Of a stretch of DNA of 64,000 nt, positions 24,891 to 37,063 are shown piece by piece. The stretch comes from Chlamydoabsidia padenii. Its lineage: Eukaryota; Mucoromycota; Mucoromycetes; Mucorales; Cunninghamellaceae. Position numbers and translations under genes: made by a program. Where the stretch lies: NCBI GenBank assembly GCA_025330725.1, contig JAIWND010000025.1, positions 62,001 to 126,000 on the forward strand, written 5' to 3'. How positions within the stretch are numbered: position 1 is the stretch's first letter; each line of letters starts with the position of its first letter. The notes under the pieces are model-generated. The model searched no databases, was not told where the DNA came from, and saw only the letters and a list, made by a program, of their open reading frames with translations.

Positions 24891-27244
24891 CTATTCGTCC
24901 TTATCAAGATCATCATCACCCATCATAGCATCAAAGTCTTGGCGAGAGATCTTGCCTTTTCTAACCTTCTTGGCCAAGCGTTCTTCTTTTGCAAGATCAT
25001 CCCAGTCATCGTCATCATTGTCTTCGTCATTATCAGCCTTATTCTTGTCATCCTCTTGTTTTCGTTTCAAGTAATCCTTTTTCCTATCCTTCTTCAATCG
25101 TCGATCTGTTTTTCGTTCTTTGGCTTCGGTTTTATTGGACCAAGCGGATGATCTGTCATAGGGAATGGATTAGTCTATGCCAAGTACTACTTTCATGATA
25201 ACTTACTTTTTGGGTTTGTGTTCATCAAAAACGGGTTTCTGAGGTTTCGTCTTGAGTTCTTCTAGTTCACGCTGTCGTTTGAGTTCCCTGTTCTTGTCTG
25301 TGTATGCATATGAATCCCACTATAGGCAAAAAAAAAAAAAAAAAAAAAAGTTAGATCTTGGTTATATGCCACACCCTGTTTAGTTACTTACATCCATGTC
25401 CACATTTTCGAATGTTACTTTACTAGAGTTCTTGAGTTCAGGCATTTTGGGGAGCTTCATAGTAATAATATATAAATAAAAGAAGGCATTAGTATTATCA
25501 CATAGTAAGGTACTCTTTTCTTTCTTTCTTTTTACCTTTAATAAACCATAGCCGGTAGCCACACGACCTAGATCCAAATCCTTCAAACGGAAGATATAAC
25601 TTGCTTCGTGTTTAGAGTAAGCCCGCGCCCAAGACACAAAAGCCTTCATGCCTCGATCATGCATATCCCGATCGGTCTTGACAGTATCACGAAAAGCACG
25701 AACGGTATCCTCGACTGAAGGATCGTCTACCTGTTGACTAACCACATCCTTATCGAGATCATTATCATCAGCCGCCACAAACGTATTGTCTATTGTTTCA
25801 CCATGAGGCAAACGGTAATCCGATCGGGTGAGGGGGATTTTACGCAACTTTAGGAATTCCACATAGGCTTCTTCACGGCCACGCACCAAAAGCACAGTCG
25901 CCTTTCCCTTTCGACCCGCACGCGCCGCACGACCACATCGATGAGTGAATGCCTTGGGATCCTGAGGAGGATCGACCTGGATGACATAGTCTACATCTGG
26001 GATATCCAAACCACGAGAAGCAACATCGGTACACAGCAAGATGGCAGGCACAGCAGGTGGTAGTTGGGTAAAATGGGTGTAAGTAGCCGTTCGACGCTTG
26101 GTATCCATTTGGCCATGTAACGAATGAATATCATAGCCAGACAATGAAGGGCATTTCTTGAGTAGTTTGTAAAAATAGTCGACACAGGCACAGGTCGCGA
26201 CGTATACAATGAATTTCCGAGAGCCATCGATTTGTTCCTGTTCCTGTTCCAACAGTCGAATCACCTGTGTCCATTTCTGTTCAGCGTCACATATAGTATA
26301 GCTGATTTCGAGCGATGCTGGTGTACGTTGCGTGTTGCCCTTGTTGGCGAGATCCTCCACCTTGACCACCACTCGGACAGGGTTACGGAGTCCCGCTTTG
26401 ACTAGACTAGAGATCGCATCGGTCATGGTGGCTGAGAAGAGACCTGTTCGGCGTTGTTTAGGCAGTTGGGCAATGATATGATTAAGTTGTTGTGAGAATC
26501 CCATGTCCAGTAATCGATCCGCTTCGTCCATTACCAATATTTCCAATTCCTTTGTGTTTACGAGCTTGTTTGATTTCGTGAGCATTTCCTCCAATCGTCC
26601 AGGTGTGCCAATAAGAATTCGTGGTTGTTCTTTGTTGAATTTCATAATGTCTTGTTGTAATGTCGTGGTTCCGCCAATATATAGTCCAAGCTTCAGTTGG
26701 TCTGATCGAGGGTGGTCCTGGACAAAGTGGTTGAATACTGTGTTGATTTGCTGGGCAAGTTCACTATCAAAAAGAATACAAGTCAGTCTTCCATATACCA
26801 GTTAGTGTATTCCCCTTTCTTTAATTACCGTGTTGGAGTAATGATCATGGCACCAATTTCGTGGTTTTTCAAAGGATCTTCTCGTCGTAAAAGTTTTTCA
26901 ATGATAGGAATCACAAAGGCCAGTGTTTTCCCAGATCCAGTTACCGCCTAAAAGTAGTTCAAAGATATAAAGATAACAAGGTGAGTACATACAAGTGCAA
27001 CATTTGTCAATTACTTGCCTCGACAACAACGTCTTTGTTTTTCATAAAAAGAGGGATTGCACCCGCTTGAACAGGAGTCATAGTGTCAAAGCCCATGAGC
27101 GATAATTGTTCCAAGCTATAACAAAAGACAAAAATAGCAGAGATGAGTACTATGGAATCATCATGTTCATGTAACTTACATTTCATCACTGAGGGGAGTT
27201 GGTAAGGTAGACCAAGACCCAGCTTGGTTAGGTACAGCAGACAT
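24891..27244 (-). CDS. SPB4: ATP-dependent RNA helicase Spb4/DDX55
   Basis: DEAD-box helicase of 648 residues for 60S ribosome biogenesis in the nucleolus. Exons are 27244-27180, 27115-27019, 26947-26829, 26763-25536, 25454-25392, 25319-25207 and 25152-24891. Core motifs in order: Q-motif [14 protein letters not shown], Walker [15 protein letters not shown] (rebuilt over intron 3), GTPGRL, DEAD in [13 protein letters not shown] in LFSATM, then RGLDIPDVD and [13 protein letters not shown]. The Spb4-specific tail has [12 protein letters not shown] and LPKMPEL, followed by a charged Lys/Asp/Glu C-terminus. Intron 2 interrupts just before Walker A and must use a GC donor (GAG|GCAAGT after 27019); no GT option keeps AVTGSGKT in frame. 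Confidence 0.95.
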
Positions 27245-27993
27245 GATTCAAAATAAAATAAAATGGGAAATACAAGAAAGGAAAGAGGAAAGTGAAAAAT
27301 CAAGAAGGCATAGAAAATAGAACAAGCCACTAGCGGATTTTTAATATTTTGCATGAACGAGACATTTAAGCTTTTTTTTTTTTTTCTCGAGCATCATGTC
27401 ATGTGCCTGATGTGGGTGTGTTGAAGAACAACATGGGCGATGTTTTGATTGGTTCTATTGCGATATATGCAAAAGTAACCTTGGAAAGAAGATGGATCTT
27501 TTTATAATCTCTGACTACATGTCGTGAGCCCAACAATCAACCAATAAGGCAACTCAGTTTGCATGCGTAGAAGGATTATTTTTTTCTCATGCTTTTTTGT
27601 AAGGTTGCAAAAAGGAAAACAAAAGAGACTGTTACAGTTCACACGCCCCTCCTTGCTGGTCTTTCCAACGTTTTGTAAAGTGAGTGTGTATGCTCGTTTA
27701 CAGATAGATCTTACAAGTATAGACAACAAAAAAAAACAACACATGACAAAGTAAAAAAGAAATCATGCTATTGACAGGTTTGGGGAGGGATATCGGCAGA
27801 AGTGATGAGGGATCTCTTCTTATATGTGTCAAATGACGATTGATTAATGTGTGAGAAAAAAAAATAACCAAGTACCCTTCCCCTAAAAGTATATAAGATG
27901 GCCAGAAAGTTTCTTCTTTTCTTTCTTGTTCACACATTCGTTGATCAAAAACACACACACCTACACATACACAGTTAACACCCCGCCGTTACC
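27245..27993. other. Intergenic promoter region
   Basis: This lies between the divergent Spb4 gene and the small Cys/His protein gene. It contains T-runs at 27371-27385 and a CA-rich leader (27945-27980) just before the start at 27994. No coding exon is seen. Confidence 0.5.
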
Positions 27994-28448
27994 ATGGATT
28001 CTCAGTTTAATAGTGCAACAGATGACAAGAACTACCTCGATGCCGATAATGTAACTGTAAATGGGTTCTCCTTTTGTACTCGCCACGGATTGGAACTCTG
28101 TGAAAAGGTAAAGAGCATAAAAGTAACTCTTGAGCTAATCGTTCCACCTTTTAGTGTCCGACCGACAACCGAGGCATGAACAATGAGATGATTGAAGGTT
28201 TGTTGCATGAAAAGCTGACCGAAGAAGAACTCGAAAAGAAATGGAAAGGAGACAATAGAACCCCGTTCTCCGTGACCAAGAATTGGACCCGTGCTAGTTC
28301 TGGGAAGCCTTGTTGCCTTTCTCATAAAGAAGTTGCCTGTCCCGAGTGCTTCAATTGGGGTGAGAAGATCCTATCTGAAATCCAAGGAAAGAAAAAGGTT
28401 AAAAGAGCTACACGTAAAGGAAAGGATAAGAACAATCGTCTGGAATAG
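27994..28448 (+). CDS. Small protein with two identical-spacing Cys/His motifs
   Basis: Predicted 135 residues from two exons (27994-28107, 28155-28448) around a 47-base intron. Two motifs have exactly the same spacing, CxxHxxxxCxxC: C28-H31-C36-C39 (straddling the intron) and C92-H95-C100-C103. Each is suited to bind one zinc ion, or the two may co-fold. The intervening 50 residues are helical and charged (TEEELEKKW). The C-terminus is very basic (KKKVKRATRKGKDK), consistent with nucleic-acid or ribosome contact. There is no signal peptide. I do not recognise the family; a small zinc-binding regulator is an inference. Confidence 0.65.
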
Positions 28449-28626
28449 TATTCATATAGTTCACACGCTTCTTGTTTCTCCTCGCTTCTCACATAAATAA
28501 AATGACCTTTTTGCTTTGTCCGTTTTCAAATCCCGCCGCACATTTACGGGAATTGAATTTTCTTTTTCTTTTTCTTTCTTTCTTTCTTTTCACTTTTATT
28601 ATTATTATTATTGTTTACTTGCTCTA

Positions 28627-30366
28627 ATGGATGGCACTCGTATGCGAAGACGGGATAGACTACGGTCTTTGGCTAGCACTACTTCATCAGCAATCAAACA
28701 GGAACTATCGAAATACCGTGAACCACCTTTGGCTTTACTGCAAACATCTCAATCGTCCAATACTACATCTACCAACAATAGCTACGATAGTATATATCGA
28801 CCTTCTTCACTCAACGAAACTATAAACGACAAAATACAGTGTATCATTTTTCCAACCTATGCAACATTGATAACGGATGATCAAAAACAACCCAAATGGA
28901 AAGTCAAACTCACCGGATGGACATTTACTTTACCTGGCTCAAGTAGAGTGGATCGCTGGATGTTGGGTAAGACATTACAAAGCAAATAGTAAAAAAGATA
29001 TTCACCTTCTCCTTTTTACCTAAATAGCTGCAGGACGAACTTATGGTGGTGTATCTGCCAACTCTGCGGAATATACCCACTTTACTAACCTATTTAACCA
29101 TTTCCGATCACAAACCATGCGCGGAATTGAAATGGTACTCAGTTGGACTGAAACACATATCATTGAAAAGATCAATTCTGGACCTAGTGGACGATTTGAA
29201 CATACCCTGTACCTCGACTATAATGAATACGCTGATCGGATCCAACAAAAATTCTTGGAATTGGAAGCCAGATTCGTAGGATCGGGTAAGTAATGGATCA
29301 TATGAAAATAGAAAGGAAGGAATGAACTAACTAGTTCTTCTTTATTCAAATAGATATTGCACCTCACATTGGCACAGTAGATATGATTGATCCAATAGGT
29401 ATATCTATTATATCTGATATAGACGATACGATCAAGGTGACGGATATCTTGGACGGCAGAGATGAAATCTTACAAAACACATTCTTCAGAAAGGCCAAAG
29501 AAATACCTGGAATGTCTAATGTCTATCAATCATGGTCAATTGAAGGTGCGAAATTCCATTATGTTTCCAATTCACCATGGCAAGTCTACCCTGCTCTAAA
29601 AGAGTTCATGAATGACAATCAATTTCCCAAAGGTAGTGTCCATTTACGACCAGTCTCCACTCAAGGCTTGATACTTGGGAAACCAGGGAAACATAAATGG
29701 GATACGATCACAACTATTTTAGAGGTAAACACTTTTTTTTTTTTGTCATATGACGACACATACTAATTAATTTAATACATTTATAGGACTTTCCACAGCG
29801 TAAATTTATCTTGATAGGTGATTCAGGTGAAATAGATCCCGAAATGTAGGTGAAAAAGATGATCATTCTTCATAAGGTTAATGATTTTTATTTTAGATAC
29901 TCGAAAATCTACCATCGTTATCCACACCAAATAGTCAAGATATTTATCCACGACGTGACCAGTGAACGTGCCATGCATGCTGATCGACAAGCTGCTTCTC
30001 GGACAGACTCTTTTTATGATGGCATCAAAAAATTTATGGCTGGTGAACCATCATCTAGGTCGAATCACATATCATCAGAAAAGGCCATGGATGCAATGCT
30101 TAGTCCAGAAGTACCTGATGAACAGCAACAAGTCATGGATCCAGCTATTCCATTGAGGACGAAATTAGAACAATTTGAACAGAGGATAGATAGGGTCTCT
30201 AATGATATACAACATGGTGTTTTCTCTGTCTTTACAACTGCATCACAACTGTTATTGGCAAGTACAGAGAATGATATGTGTGTGTGTCTTCATTGACTTG
30301 ACTTTGTATTAACTTTTATTGTAGGATCCCAAAGTAGTAGAAGAACTCTACATGGATAGAATATAG
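28627..30366 (+). CDS. APP1: App1-like phosphatidate phosphatase (DUF2183)
   Basis: Predicted 476 residues from exons 28627-28966, 29028-29285, 29354-29724, 29787-29845, 29897-30257 and 30325-30366. The catalytic DxDxT motif of the HAD-type App1 family is in SDIDDTIKVTD (about residue 220), followed by YVSNSPWQVYP and a second Asp motif FILIGDSGEIDPE, then HRYP. In yeast App1 dephosphorylates phosphatidate to diacylglycerol at cortical actin patches. The N-terminal half has the beta-rich segment usual for the family (GWTFTLPG, AGRTYGG). The last intron uses a GC donor (TTG|GCAAGT after 30257), giving a DPKVVEELYMDRI end. A TTCAAATCCCGC element lies 91 bases upstream (28525-28536). Confidence 0.88.
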
Positions 30367-30512
30367 ATCTTAGACTGTTTTTTATGTCACTTATAAACCC
30401 AATAAACCATCATCATCAACATCATCATTATCATGTAGTCCTGACAATATACAAATCTTTTTATTCGTCTATATACAATAAAATCAATACAACCAATCTA
30501 TCCTATCCTACA

Positions 30513-31043
30513 TCAATCCTTGACCATAGTCCCACAAAAGAGTTTCAGTCTAAAGGCATCAATTCCATTCAGGTAATATCGGTAGAGTCGTTTGTCCTTG
30601 ATGAATCCCAGTCGTTGATAAAGACCCAAAGCACCTTGATTCGTATATTCCGTCTCCAGTACTACTTCATCCGCCTTTTCCTTCTTCATAGCCTGGACCG
30701 CTCGTTCCACCAACGTACTACCAATAGCCCGTTTTCGATAATCCTTTGCCACCGCCAACATTGCTATATAGCCCCTTTGTCTGTCTTTATGAGGATCCAA
30801 TTTGCATATAATCACACCCACACAGGTTTCATTATCCATTGCCTATACAATCAAGTAGTAATGAGTGATAGTCCATCTGAGAGACCTACTTACCAAGAAA
30901 CAAAGGTGAGGCCAATTGTGAATAAAGTACCGGTAAGTATACACAGAGTAGGGTTCAGACAAGTCGTTTTCTATCAGTCGAATGATGGAGGGTAATTGGA
31001 GTTCATTTTCATAAGGTATGTAGCTAATGGGGTTTTGTGACAT
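30513..31043 (-). CDS. MAK3: N-terminal acetyltransferase NatC catalytic subunit (Naa30/Mak3)
   Basis: Predicted 159 residues from two exons (31043-30894, 30842-30513), the usual length for Naa30. This GNAT-fold enzyme acetylates Met-hydrophobic N-termini on the ribosome with the Mak10 and Mak31 subunits. Visible signatures are the substrate-binding [12 protein letters not shown] loop, [14 protein letters not shown], the core GYIAMLAV, the acetyl-CoA loop RKRAIGSTL (Ala where Gly is commoner) and the Naa30-type ending [16 protein letters not shown]. It converges tail-to-tail with the App1 gene, with about 150 bases between stops. Its promoter is shared with the TMEM209-like gene and has a degenerate GCGGGCTTTCAAA at 31108. 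Confidence 0.92.
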
Positions 31044-31173
31044 TGTTAAAGGATGAAAGGGAAAAAAGATTGTTTTCTCCTCTTCAAGCTGTTTTGATGG
31101 TTGTGTAGCGGGCTTTCAAATTTGGTCTTTATTTTTTATTTTTATTTTTTCGCGCTACTTTTTCCCTTCTTCT

Positions 31174-31176
31174 TCT

Positions 31177-31213
<37 letters not shown>
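31174..31213 (+). repeat. (CT)n microsatellite abutting a start codon
   Basis: A nearly perfect CT dinucleotide repeat of about 17 units runs from about 31180 right up to the ATG at 31214 of the TMEM209-like gene. It would form a pyrimidine-only 5' leader on the transcript. Confidence 0.8.
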
Positions 31214-31215
<2 letters not shown>

Positions 31216-33147
31216 GATTTCTTTACGCCTGGAAACATTCCCGGAGATCATACAGGCTTTATTTATCTATAAAAATGACAAGGATCTTAAGGTGAAGGAA
31301 CATGTATTCCTTCTTGTGATGTCCTATGTGGTTCACTCGGTTATGGACTTTGTCTATTTGGGTTTTGTTTTTAACTACTCACCGATCTGGTTTGCTGGTA
31401 AGAAAAACATGAAAGGAAAGATCCTTATTACCTTGTACTCATCTTGTATATGCTTTTCATAGATCGATGCTTTACTGTTTATTGTCTATATGTCATTGTC
31501 ACCAACTCGGGGATTCCTTTTGTGGACCGATTCATCAACTTTCCAGGTAAGACTTGTACAATGAGTTGATCTATGCCTAATGATTCTCTTTTTCTCTATA
31601 TCTTTATTCTTAGTATATACTCCTTTGACTGACACGCTCTATAAATATCTTCAACTTGTAATCGGCAAATTCACCAAGAAGAAAACACGAAGCACTCAAC
31701 CAGATGTGGTACCACCACCAACATCAGTCCCTACCAACAATCTGGCTACAACATCATCCTTTTTACTCTACAACAACAACAATATTAATCAGTCAACAAG
31801 ATCAGTCTTCCCAGTGAATCAAGCACCCTCAGCCCAAACCACTAGCGCGACAACAAACAGTACGGATTCAATCTCCTCTCTTTTATTCAGACCACACGGA
31901 CAAGCTCCACCTCAACCTCCTATCACCCACCGTCCCTTTATCAATCTGAAAAACCACCATGACCCTACGGGATTAGGTATGATCAACACTGACCTAAAGA
32001 CAACCACAACAAACAATCCACTGACATATCAAGACTACCCAAGCTACGACCTGAAACGCATGCTACAAGAATCTGAACGATTGGATTTGCAAGCCAGACA
32101 ACAAACACGAATGGCACCTTCACTGTCCTTTGCCGCCTCGATCCAACCTCCACGACCACCAGTAAAACGTATGGACAAAACTTTATGGCAACTCTCTCGT
32201 ACTGATAAGATGGAGGATGAATTCCGAGAAGAACAAGTGGCATTGTTGAATGAAAACTGGGAAAAGGTGGTTACTTCAGATATACGACCTGTTTTCCGTG
32301 ATCGACTAACAAAGGTAAACACGCACATTGGGATTCACAGAATCTTATTGTTTTGTTGTTTTTTATACTGTAGTGGTTATCTAGCAAAGTATTCCATCCA
32401 TTGGCTTCAGGTATTGTCGAACTTGATCAACAAATCCACCCTCACAGTATGGTCAATTGTCCTGAAAATATTATGGCTTCTATCATGTACTTCAATCCCA
32501 AAATGGTAGGGAAACAAAACCAAATTGTCATGGAAACCCCCTCATCTAATGTATCTTTATCAAAATAGATGATTCTCAAGGAATCAATTTATCTCCCTGG
32601 CTATAGTGATTCATTGGCAGCTAGACAGTACGTTGCTGAACGCATCAAAGGTAATAATCAAAAAGAAGTATTCGTCCATCTTAAACGATCATTCTCTCTC
32701 TCTCTCTTTTTTTTTATAGATCTGGGGTCGTGCGATAATCTTCAATCATATCATTGGACAAAACAAAGCGTAGATTTACCTGGCGATGATGTGGTAAGAT
32801 TACTTGGAAATGATATAAGGATGATACTCCTTGTCGTACTGATATTCTCTGTTTTTAGATTCTGATGCATTGCTTCAAAACCTACATGAAATACGAAATG
32901 CCTAATGTAGTCCCACCTCTAATCCCAGTAAGTCAGATTGAAGAATTGGAATAAATTGGGTGACTAATCTTTAGTTAATATCTTTTAGGAAGAAGGCGGT
33001 ATCTTTTTGTTTCTCTTGGTATTCTTCTTTATTACTGAAGAGTAAGTTGATATGATATACAACTTTTGAAGAATGCATTTGTTACTCACCACTGTCTCTC
33101 TCTCTCTTCTTTTTTGTAGACTCAAGGATCAAATCTTCCACTTGTAG
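31214..33147 (+). CDS. TMEM209-like membrane protein (cytochrome B561 N-terminal family)
   Basis: Predicted 468 residues from nine exons: 31214-31397, 31463-31546, 31614-32314, 32374-32505, 32569-32650, 32720-32793, 32859-32927, 32989-33041 and 33120-33147. Two membrane spans lie near the N-terminus (VFLLVMSYVVHSVMDFVYLG and CFTVYCLYVIVTNSG). A Ser/Thr/Asn/Pro-rich linker follows. The C-terminal part matches TMEM209: a helical segment ending in YVAERIKDLGSC, an SYHW-type motif, LPGDDVILMHCFKTYM, then a hydrophobic FLFLLVFFFITEE helix. Animal TMEM209 is a nuclear-envelope, nucleoporin-associated protein; a similar place here is inference. The protein is shorter than the animal form, stopping soon after the last helix. 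Confidence 0.65.
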
Positions 33148-33381
33148 GATCGGCATATATAGTCATAGGATAGATATTTTATAACCTGCAAATAAAACAA
33201 CTACTTTTACATCACATAGAGAATCCTTTTAAATGAATGAATAGGTCGACTTTATGAGGGGCGGGACTGTGTGAAGAGTACATAGCTATTGAGTATCTGT
33301 GACCAATCAAAACATCGTTTTTAAAAATCAACTTTTTATTATGGGATAGGGGTTATATAATTATCAAATGTGGTTTTTTTC

Positions 33382-33669
33382 TTAAAAGGTGGGGTCATGA
33401 TGATGTAGTATATTGAGTAATCTTATAGTAGGGGATCTATTTGTAACCGGCCTTCTTTTGGAAACACCTTCTTGAGTCATGGTATCCTATAAATAATAAA
33501 GACAAGTTAATCCATCCCTTGTTTTATCAGTATCATGATATGTAGAATATTTCATTTTCATCATGTTATACTGTACCTGTCTTGTTTTAATGTGTATTTT
33601 GTTGGAGATCAAATTCATGTCTTGGCAGGACATTTGCAAACAAAAAGAGGAAGCATCAGAAAGTTCCAT
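33382..33669 (-). CDS. Candidate small two-exon gene, unknown
   Basis: Exons 33669-33577 and 33486-33382 join in phase 0 with GT-AG borders to give 65 residues. The first half is helical-looking (MELSDASSFCLQMSCQDMN). The second is basic (KRRPVTNRSP) with a His run near the end. It has no recognisable domain. Support is only the clean splice and frame. Confidence 0.3.
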
Positions 33670-34146
33670 TATTATCGGGTCCAATCAAGATCCTCCTATC
33701 TAGAGTGAATGACAAGATGGAGTCGATCGCTGTCAATAAAAGTGCATCCTAGAGTAATATTGGTGTTGTCGAATCTTATTGACGAGCAAGTCCGAATGGA
33801 TAGGTTATGCTTTGACTAAACCACCTACAATTAATAAATAGGTGACTCGGTATCAAAGACAATGGATGTAGTAGAGATGCCATTAGTTAATATGGTGAGA
33901 AGAGGAATGTGTTTTGCGAATCATGACAGTGTGAATTCACTGACGATCAAGGACGGCTATTATGCAAAAACAACTATTTCACATCCCGACATGCGTCTGT
34001 TTCATGCATTTCAAAAGCCGCTACGAATTCAGGGGTAAAAAAGAAAAAAGCCATCTAACCGAATTGAGTCAACTTGTATCGAATGTAAAACAAAACAAAC
34101 AAACAAACAAAATGTAAATTATTCAAGTTTATTTTAATATGAGGGT

Positions 34147-35034
34147 TTATATATCGGACAAGACATTTCTAATGGATGGTAATATGAAAGAAGAAGAATA
34201 AAATGGGGAACCAGTGGAGATGGGCGGTAACGATAAAATGGGTGGTGGTGGTGATATTTCTGGAGAAAGAGGCAACCCTTTCATTTTAGTAGCTTGTGTA
34301 GCCAACAGATCCAGATTGTTATTATAAGCCGACCTTGATTTTTTCTCTCGACAGGGCGGAGGAAGCCGACGATCATCCAAGGATGATGATTTTCGTTTTC
34401 TTCCGGAATGATGGAACACCAAATTGCGTTGCCGACATTCAATCACGGCTTGCTGTTGTTTCTGAGCCCTCCATGCTCGATCCCACCCCACGATGGGATG
34501 CAAGGGTAGAAAATGACGAGACCAGCTATGATCATTTTGTTGTTTATGAGCGGAAAAGTAATCGAGTCGAGTCGACCGCGAAGACATCACGGGCGGTATT
34601 CTGCTGACATGGGTGTAGGTGGACGTACAACAAGACGGGGCTGGAAACCATTCCACCTCCATGTCCATGCGTTTCGGAGGACAAAGTATCAGGGCAGTGA
34701 TGGCAAACAGTGGATCGGCAATACGGTGGACCAGCTCCTCATGAGTCAGAGCACAGAATTCGGCGAGGGCAAATAGTTGTAATGACCGTGCAAGCGTGAG
34801 GACATGCTGCTTTGCCAAGTAACACTGGTTTTTTTGATCGTGGTAAAAGTGGTGTGGGTATCTCATGTAAAGAGTATGGAGGAGAGGATGAATGTCGCTG
34901 GCTGGGTGATGGAAGAAGAGTCGATAGAGATCTTGCAGGGAGAGATAATCGGTTGTCGCGTTGTCAGAGGGGATCGTATAGACATAAAAGGCAGATGAAG
35001 CATATTCACCCAATAATAATGTTTGTATTTTCAT
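34147..35034 (-). CDS. Unknown 295-residue protein, probably nuclear
   Basis: Intronless frame starting MKIQTLLLGEYASS. The first about 115 residues look folded: hydrophobic strands, a DLYRLFFHHP helix and a Leu/Ala-rich helical pair ending LAEFCALTHEELVHRI. The rest is low-complexity. It has two basic clusters that could act as nuclear localisation signals (GRKRKSSS and REKKSRS) and a Pro-rich tail (SPPPPILSLPP). This layout resembles fungal regulatory proteins with a small N-terminal recognition domain, but no DNA-binding motif is identifiable. The 888-base length without stops in AT-rich DNA supports a real gene. Confidence 0.55.
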   Translation of the reverse strand: MKIQTLLLGEYASSAFYVYTIPSDNATTDYLSLQDLYRLFFHHPASDIHPLLHTLYMRYPHHFYHDQKNQCYLAKQHVLTLARSLQLFALAEFCALTHEELVHRIADPLFAITALILCPPKRMDMEVEWFPAPSCCTSTYTHVSRIPPVMSSRSTRLDYFSAHKQQNDHSWSRHFLPLHPIVGWDRAWRAQKQQQAVIECRQRNLVFHHSGRKRKSSSLDDRRLPPPCREKKSRSAYNNNLDLLATQATKMKGLPLSPEISPPPPILSLPPISTGSPFYSSSFILPSIRNVLSDI

Positions 35035-35675
35035 TGATGGAGAAAATGTAAGAAGAAGAAGAGTTTCATCTTTTCCCCCATTGCAAAAATAACTATGATG
35101 GAAAAAATATTTCTTCTTATTTATATGGCTGATGATATCTTTTTTTTTGGGGGGGGGATACTTGCTTTCTTTTTTGCCCCCTCCCTTCCCTCCCCTTGAA
35201 ATCCTTTTTTATCCTCCCCCTGCTGACACTCTTCATTTTCAATATAACGTGTATAAAAAGTGTGCTTCACAGACAAGTCAAGTGCCTCACTCCTTTGTTG
35301 TTTCATCATCTTTAAGGGGGTGACAACTATACCAAATGGATCAAGGAGGTTGAAGACACGGTGTCTTTTGCATCATTGTTGAATCGGCGATTCAATTTGT
35401 CAACCTACGGATTTTTCATCCCTTTCTTTCTTTCTTTTTTTTCTCTTTCTTCCTCATTACCATGGATCGACGAGGTATACACCAACGACAAGTACTCGAA
35501 TACAGTGGACAATGAAGAAACGACTCGGTTGGGCTTAGTAGGCAAGTGTGAATAGTAACGATAAAATGGGAACTGAAAGGACCGGGCACCTTACTCATCT
35601 GACAACTGACAACTGACACATGCACCCCACAATTAACATTCCTTGATGATCTAGTACAATTACTAAACCAACTAA
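35035..35675. other. Intergenic, divergent promoters
   Basis: A T/G homopolymer block at 35145-35158 and T/C-rich runs (35415-35455) are present. No exon is supported. Confidence 0.45.
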
Positions 35676-36748
35676 ATGAGTGCCCCAACTCAATGGTATG
35701 TTGCATCACCACCTCATTCACAGCAACAAGTATTCAACAAAACAAGACACCTTCATTCTGATGTATCCTTGACTGTACCTAAAGTAAGTACTTTATCTGT
35801 TGTTACTATAATCTATTTATCTTTCTTCTTTATTATTATTACAATAGGTCCTCCATCTTTCAAAACAGTACGTCTTTTTTTTTTTTTTTGAGTGGGGGGG
35901 GGATCATATATCAATTGACTCTATCTCACAAACCGAAGCACAGTGACATCATAAGGCAAGTCTCTATGACGAATGTTGGCGATGAAATCTTAATTATGAA
36001 ACTACAGTAAGAAAAAAAAAAAAGTGCATCTATTATAACTAACCAACATGTTCCATCATGCTAGGCAGTAACGATCAAAATCAAGTATCGTTGGCAACAA
36101 CCGAAGTTTACTCCTATAAATGAATGTATCACCCGGCCACACTCTCTCTTCCGTAGTTGCATGAACAAGATGGATTTGGTTGACAAAGATTGGGTCATGG
36201 TATGAAATCAATAAGAAGCAACACCCTACCTGTACCCTGCCCTGCGTCTCTCTTTCTCAGGTGAAACCGCGATGCTTAAATGAATCATGGGATGAACGGT
36301 AAGATAGATTCTAATTATATACATATAGTAATTGATAGATGTTTTATCCTGATAGAAGGGTCTTTTTTTGTTTTTTTTGTTTTTTTGCATTGGTGATGAT
36401 CATGATCAGCGGCTTCTATCTTGACGAAACCGGTGGATTCTCTCTCTCTCTCTTGGTAAGTGACAATGACAAACGGAGAATAACAAAACTCATGTATCTC
36501 ATTTTGTTTGGAACCACATATAGGAACGAAATGGTCAGGTTGGGAATGTATTCAATCAAATGCATCTATGGAAACCCGGTGTTATTAGGTAATGATAAAA
36601 GGGTACTTAATATGGAACTAACTTTTTAAATTATTTATTTAGTGTATCAAATGATGATGACGATGACATCTTCAGTGATCTGTTAAAAAGGAAACAAGAG
36701 GAGGGATGGTCGCATATGGATAAAGGGGATCCATGTGGGCGATCGTAA
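35676..36748 (+). CDS. Unknown multi-exon gene with one unresolved junction
   Basis: Proposed exons are 35676-35783, 35848-35867 (20 bases), 35944-36006, 36065-36199, 36261-36298, 36410-36455, 36524-36588 and 36643-36748. Exons 4-8 join cleanly, giving TIKIKYRWQQPKF, then SCMNKMDLVDKDWVM, GFYLDETGGFSLSLL and an acidic Asp-run tail ending GDPCGRS. Exons 1-3 also join in frame. The exon 3-4 junction, however, does not: the GTAAG donor at 36007 is phase 2 while the following frame needs phase 0 from the CTAG acceptor (or phase 1 from GGCAG). Either an unusual splice, a missed exon or a one-base lesion is involved. The protein family is not recognised. Confidence 0.5.
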
Positions 36749-37063
36749 TGATCACCAAATTATTTTCGATCCATGTGTTAACTAGACCTCTTTTTATATG
36801 TCATCACTCCTTGATAGACTTGGTGACCCCATTCATGGATGGGATCTATAATCCAATAGCGTGGTACTTTTTAGTAATAAATGTCCTTGTAGTTAATAAT
36901 AAAAACACTTTTTTTTTTTTTTAGACATTGGTACAAATGATTTTTATTGATATGATGATGATATAAAGTGTGTGTGTGTGGGATAGAGAATAATGATGTA
37001 TGTATGTATGTATCTATGTATGGGGCATGATAGTAGGAAGGGAGGAGGAGGAGACTAATTAAT
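36749..37063. other. Intergenic, no gene seen
   Basis: This is the 3' flank of the Mex67 gene and contains a T-run at 36908-36922 plus short GT and GTAT repeats near 36967-37020. I looked here for a missing UBA-like exon of Mex67 and found none. Confidence 0.5.
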
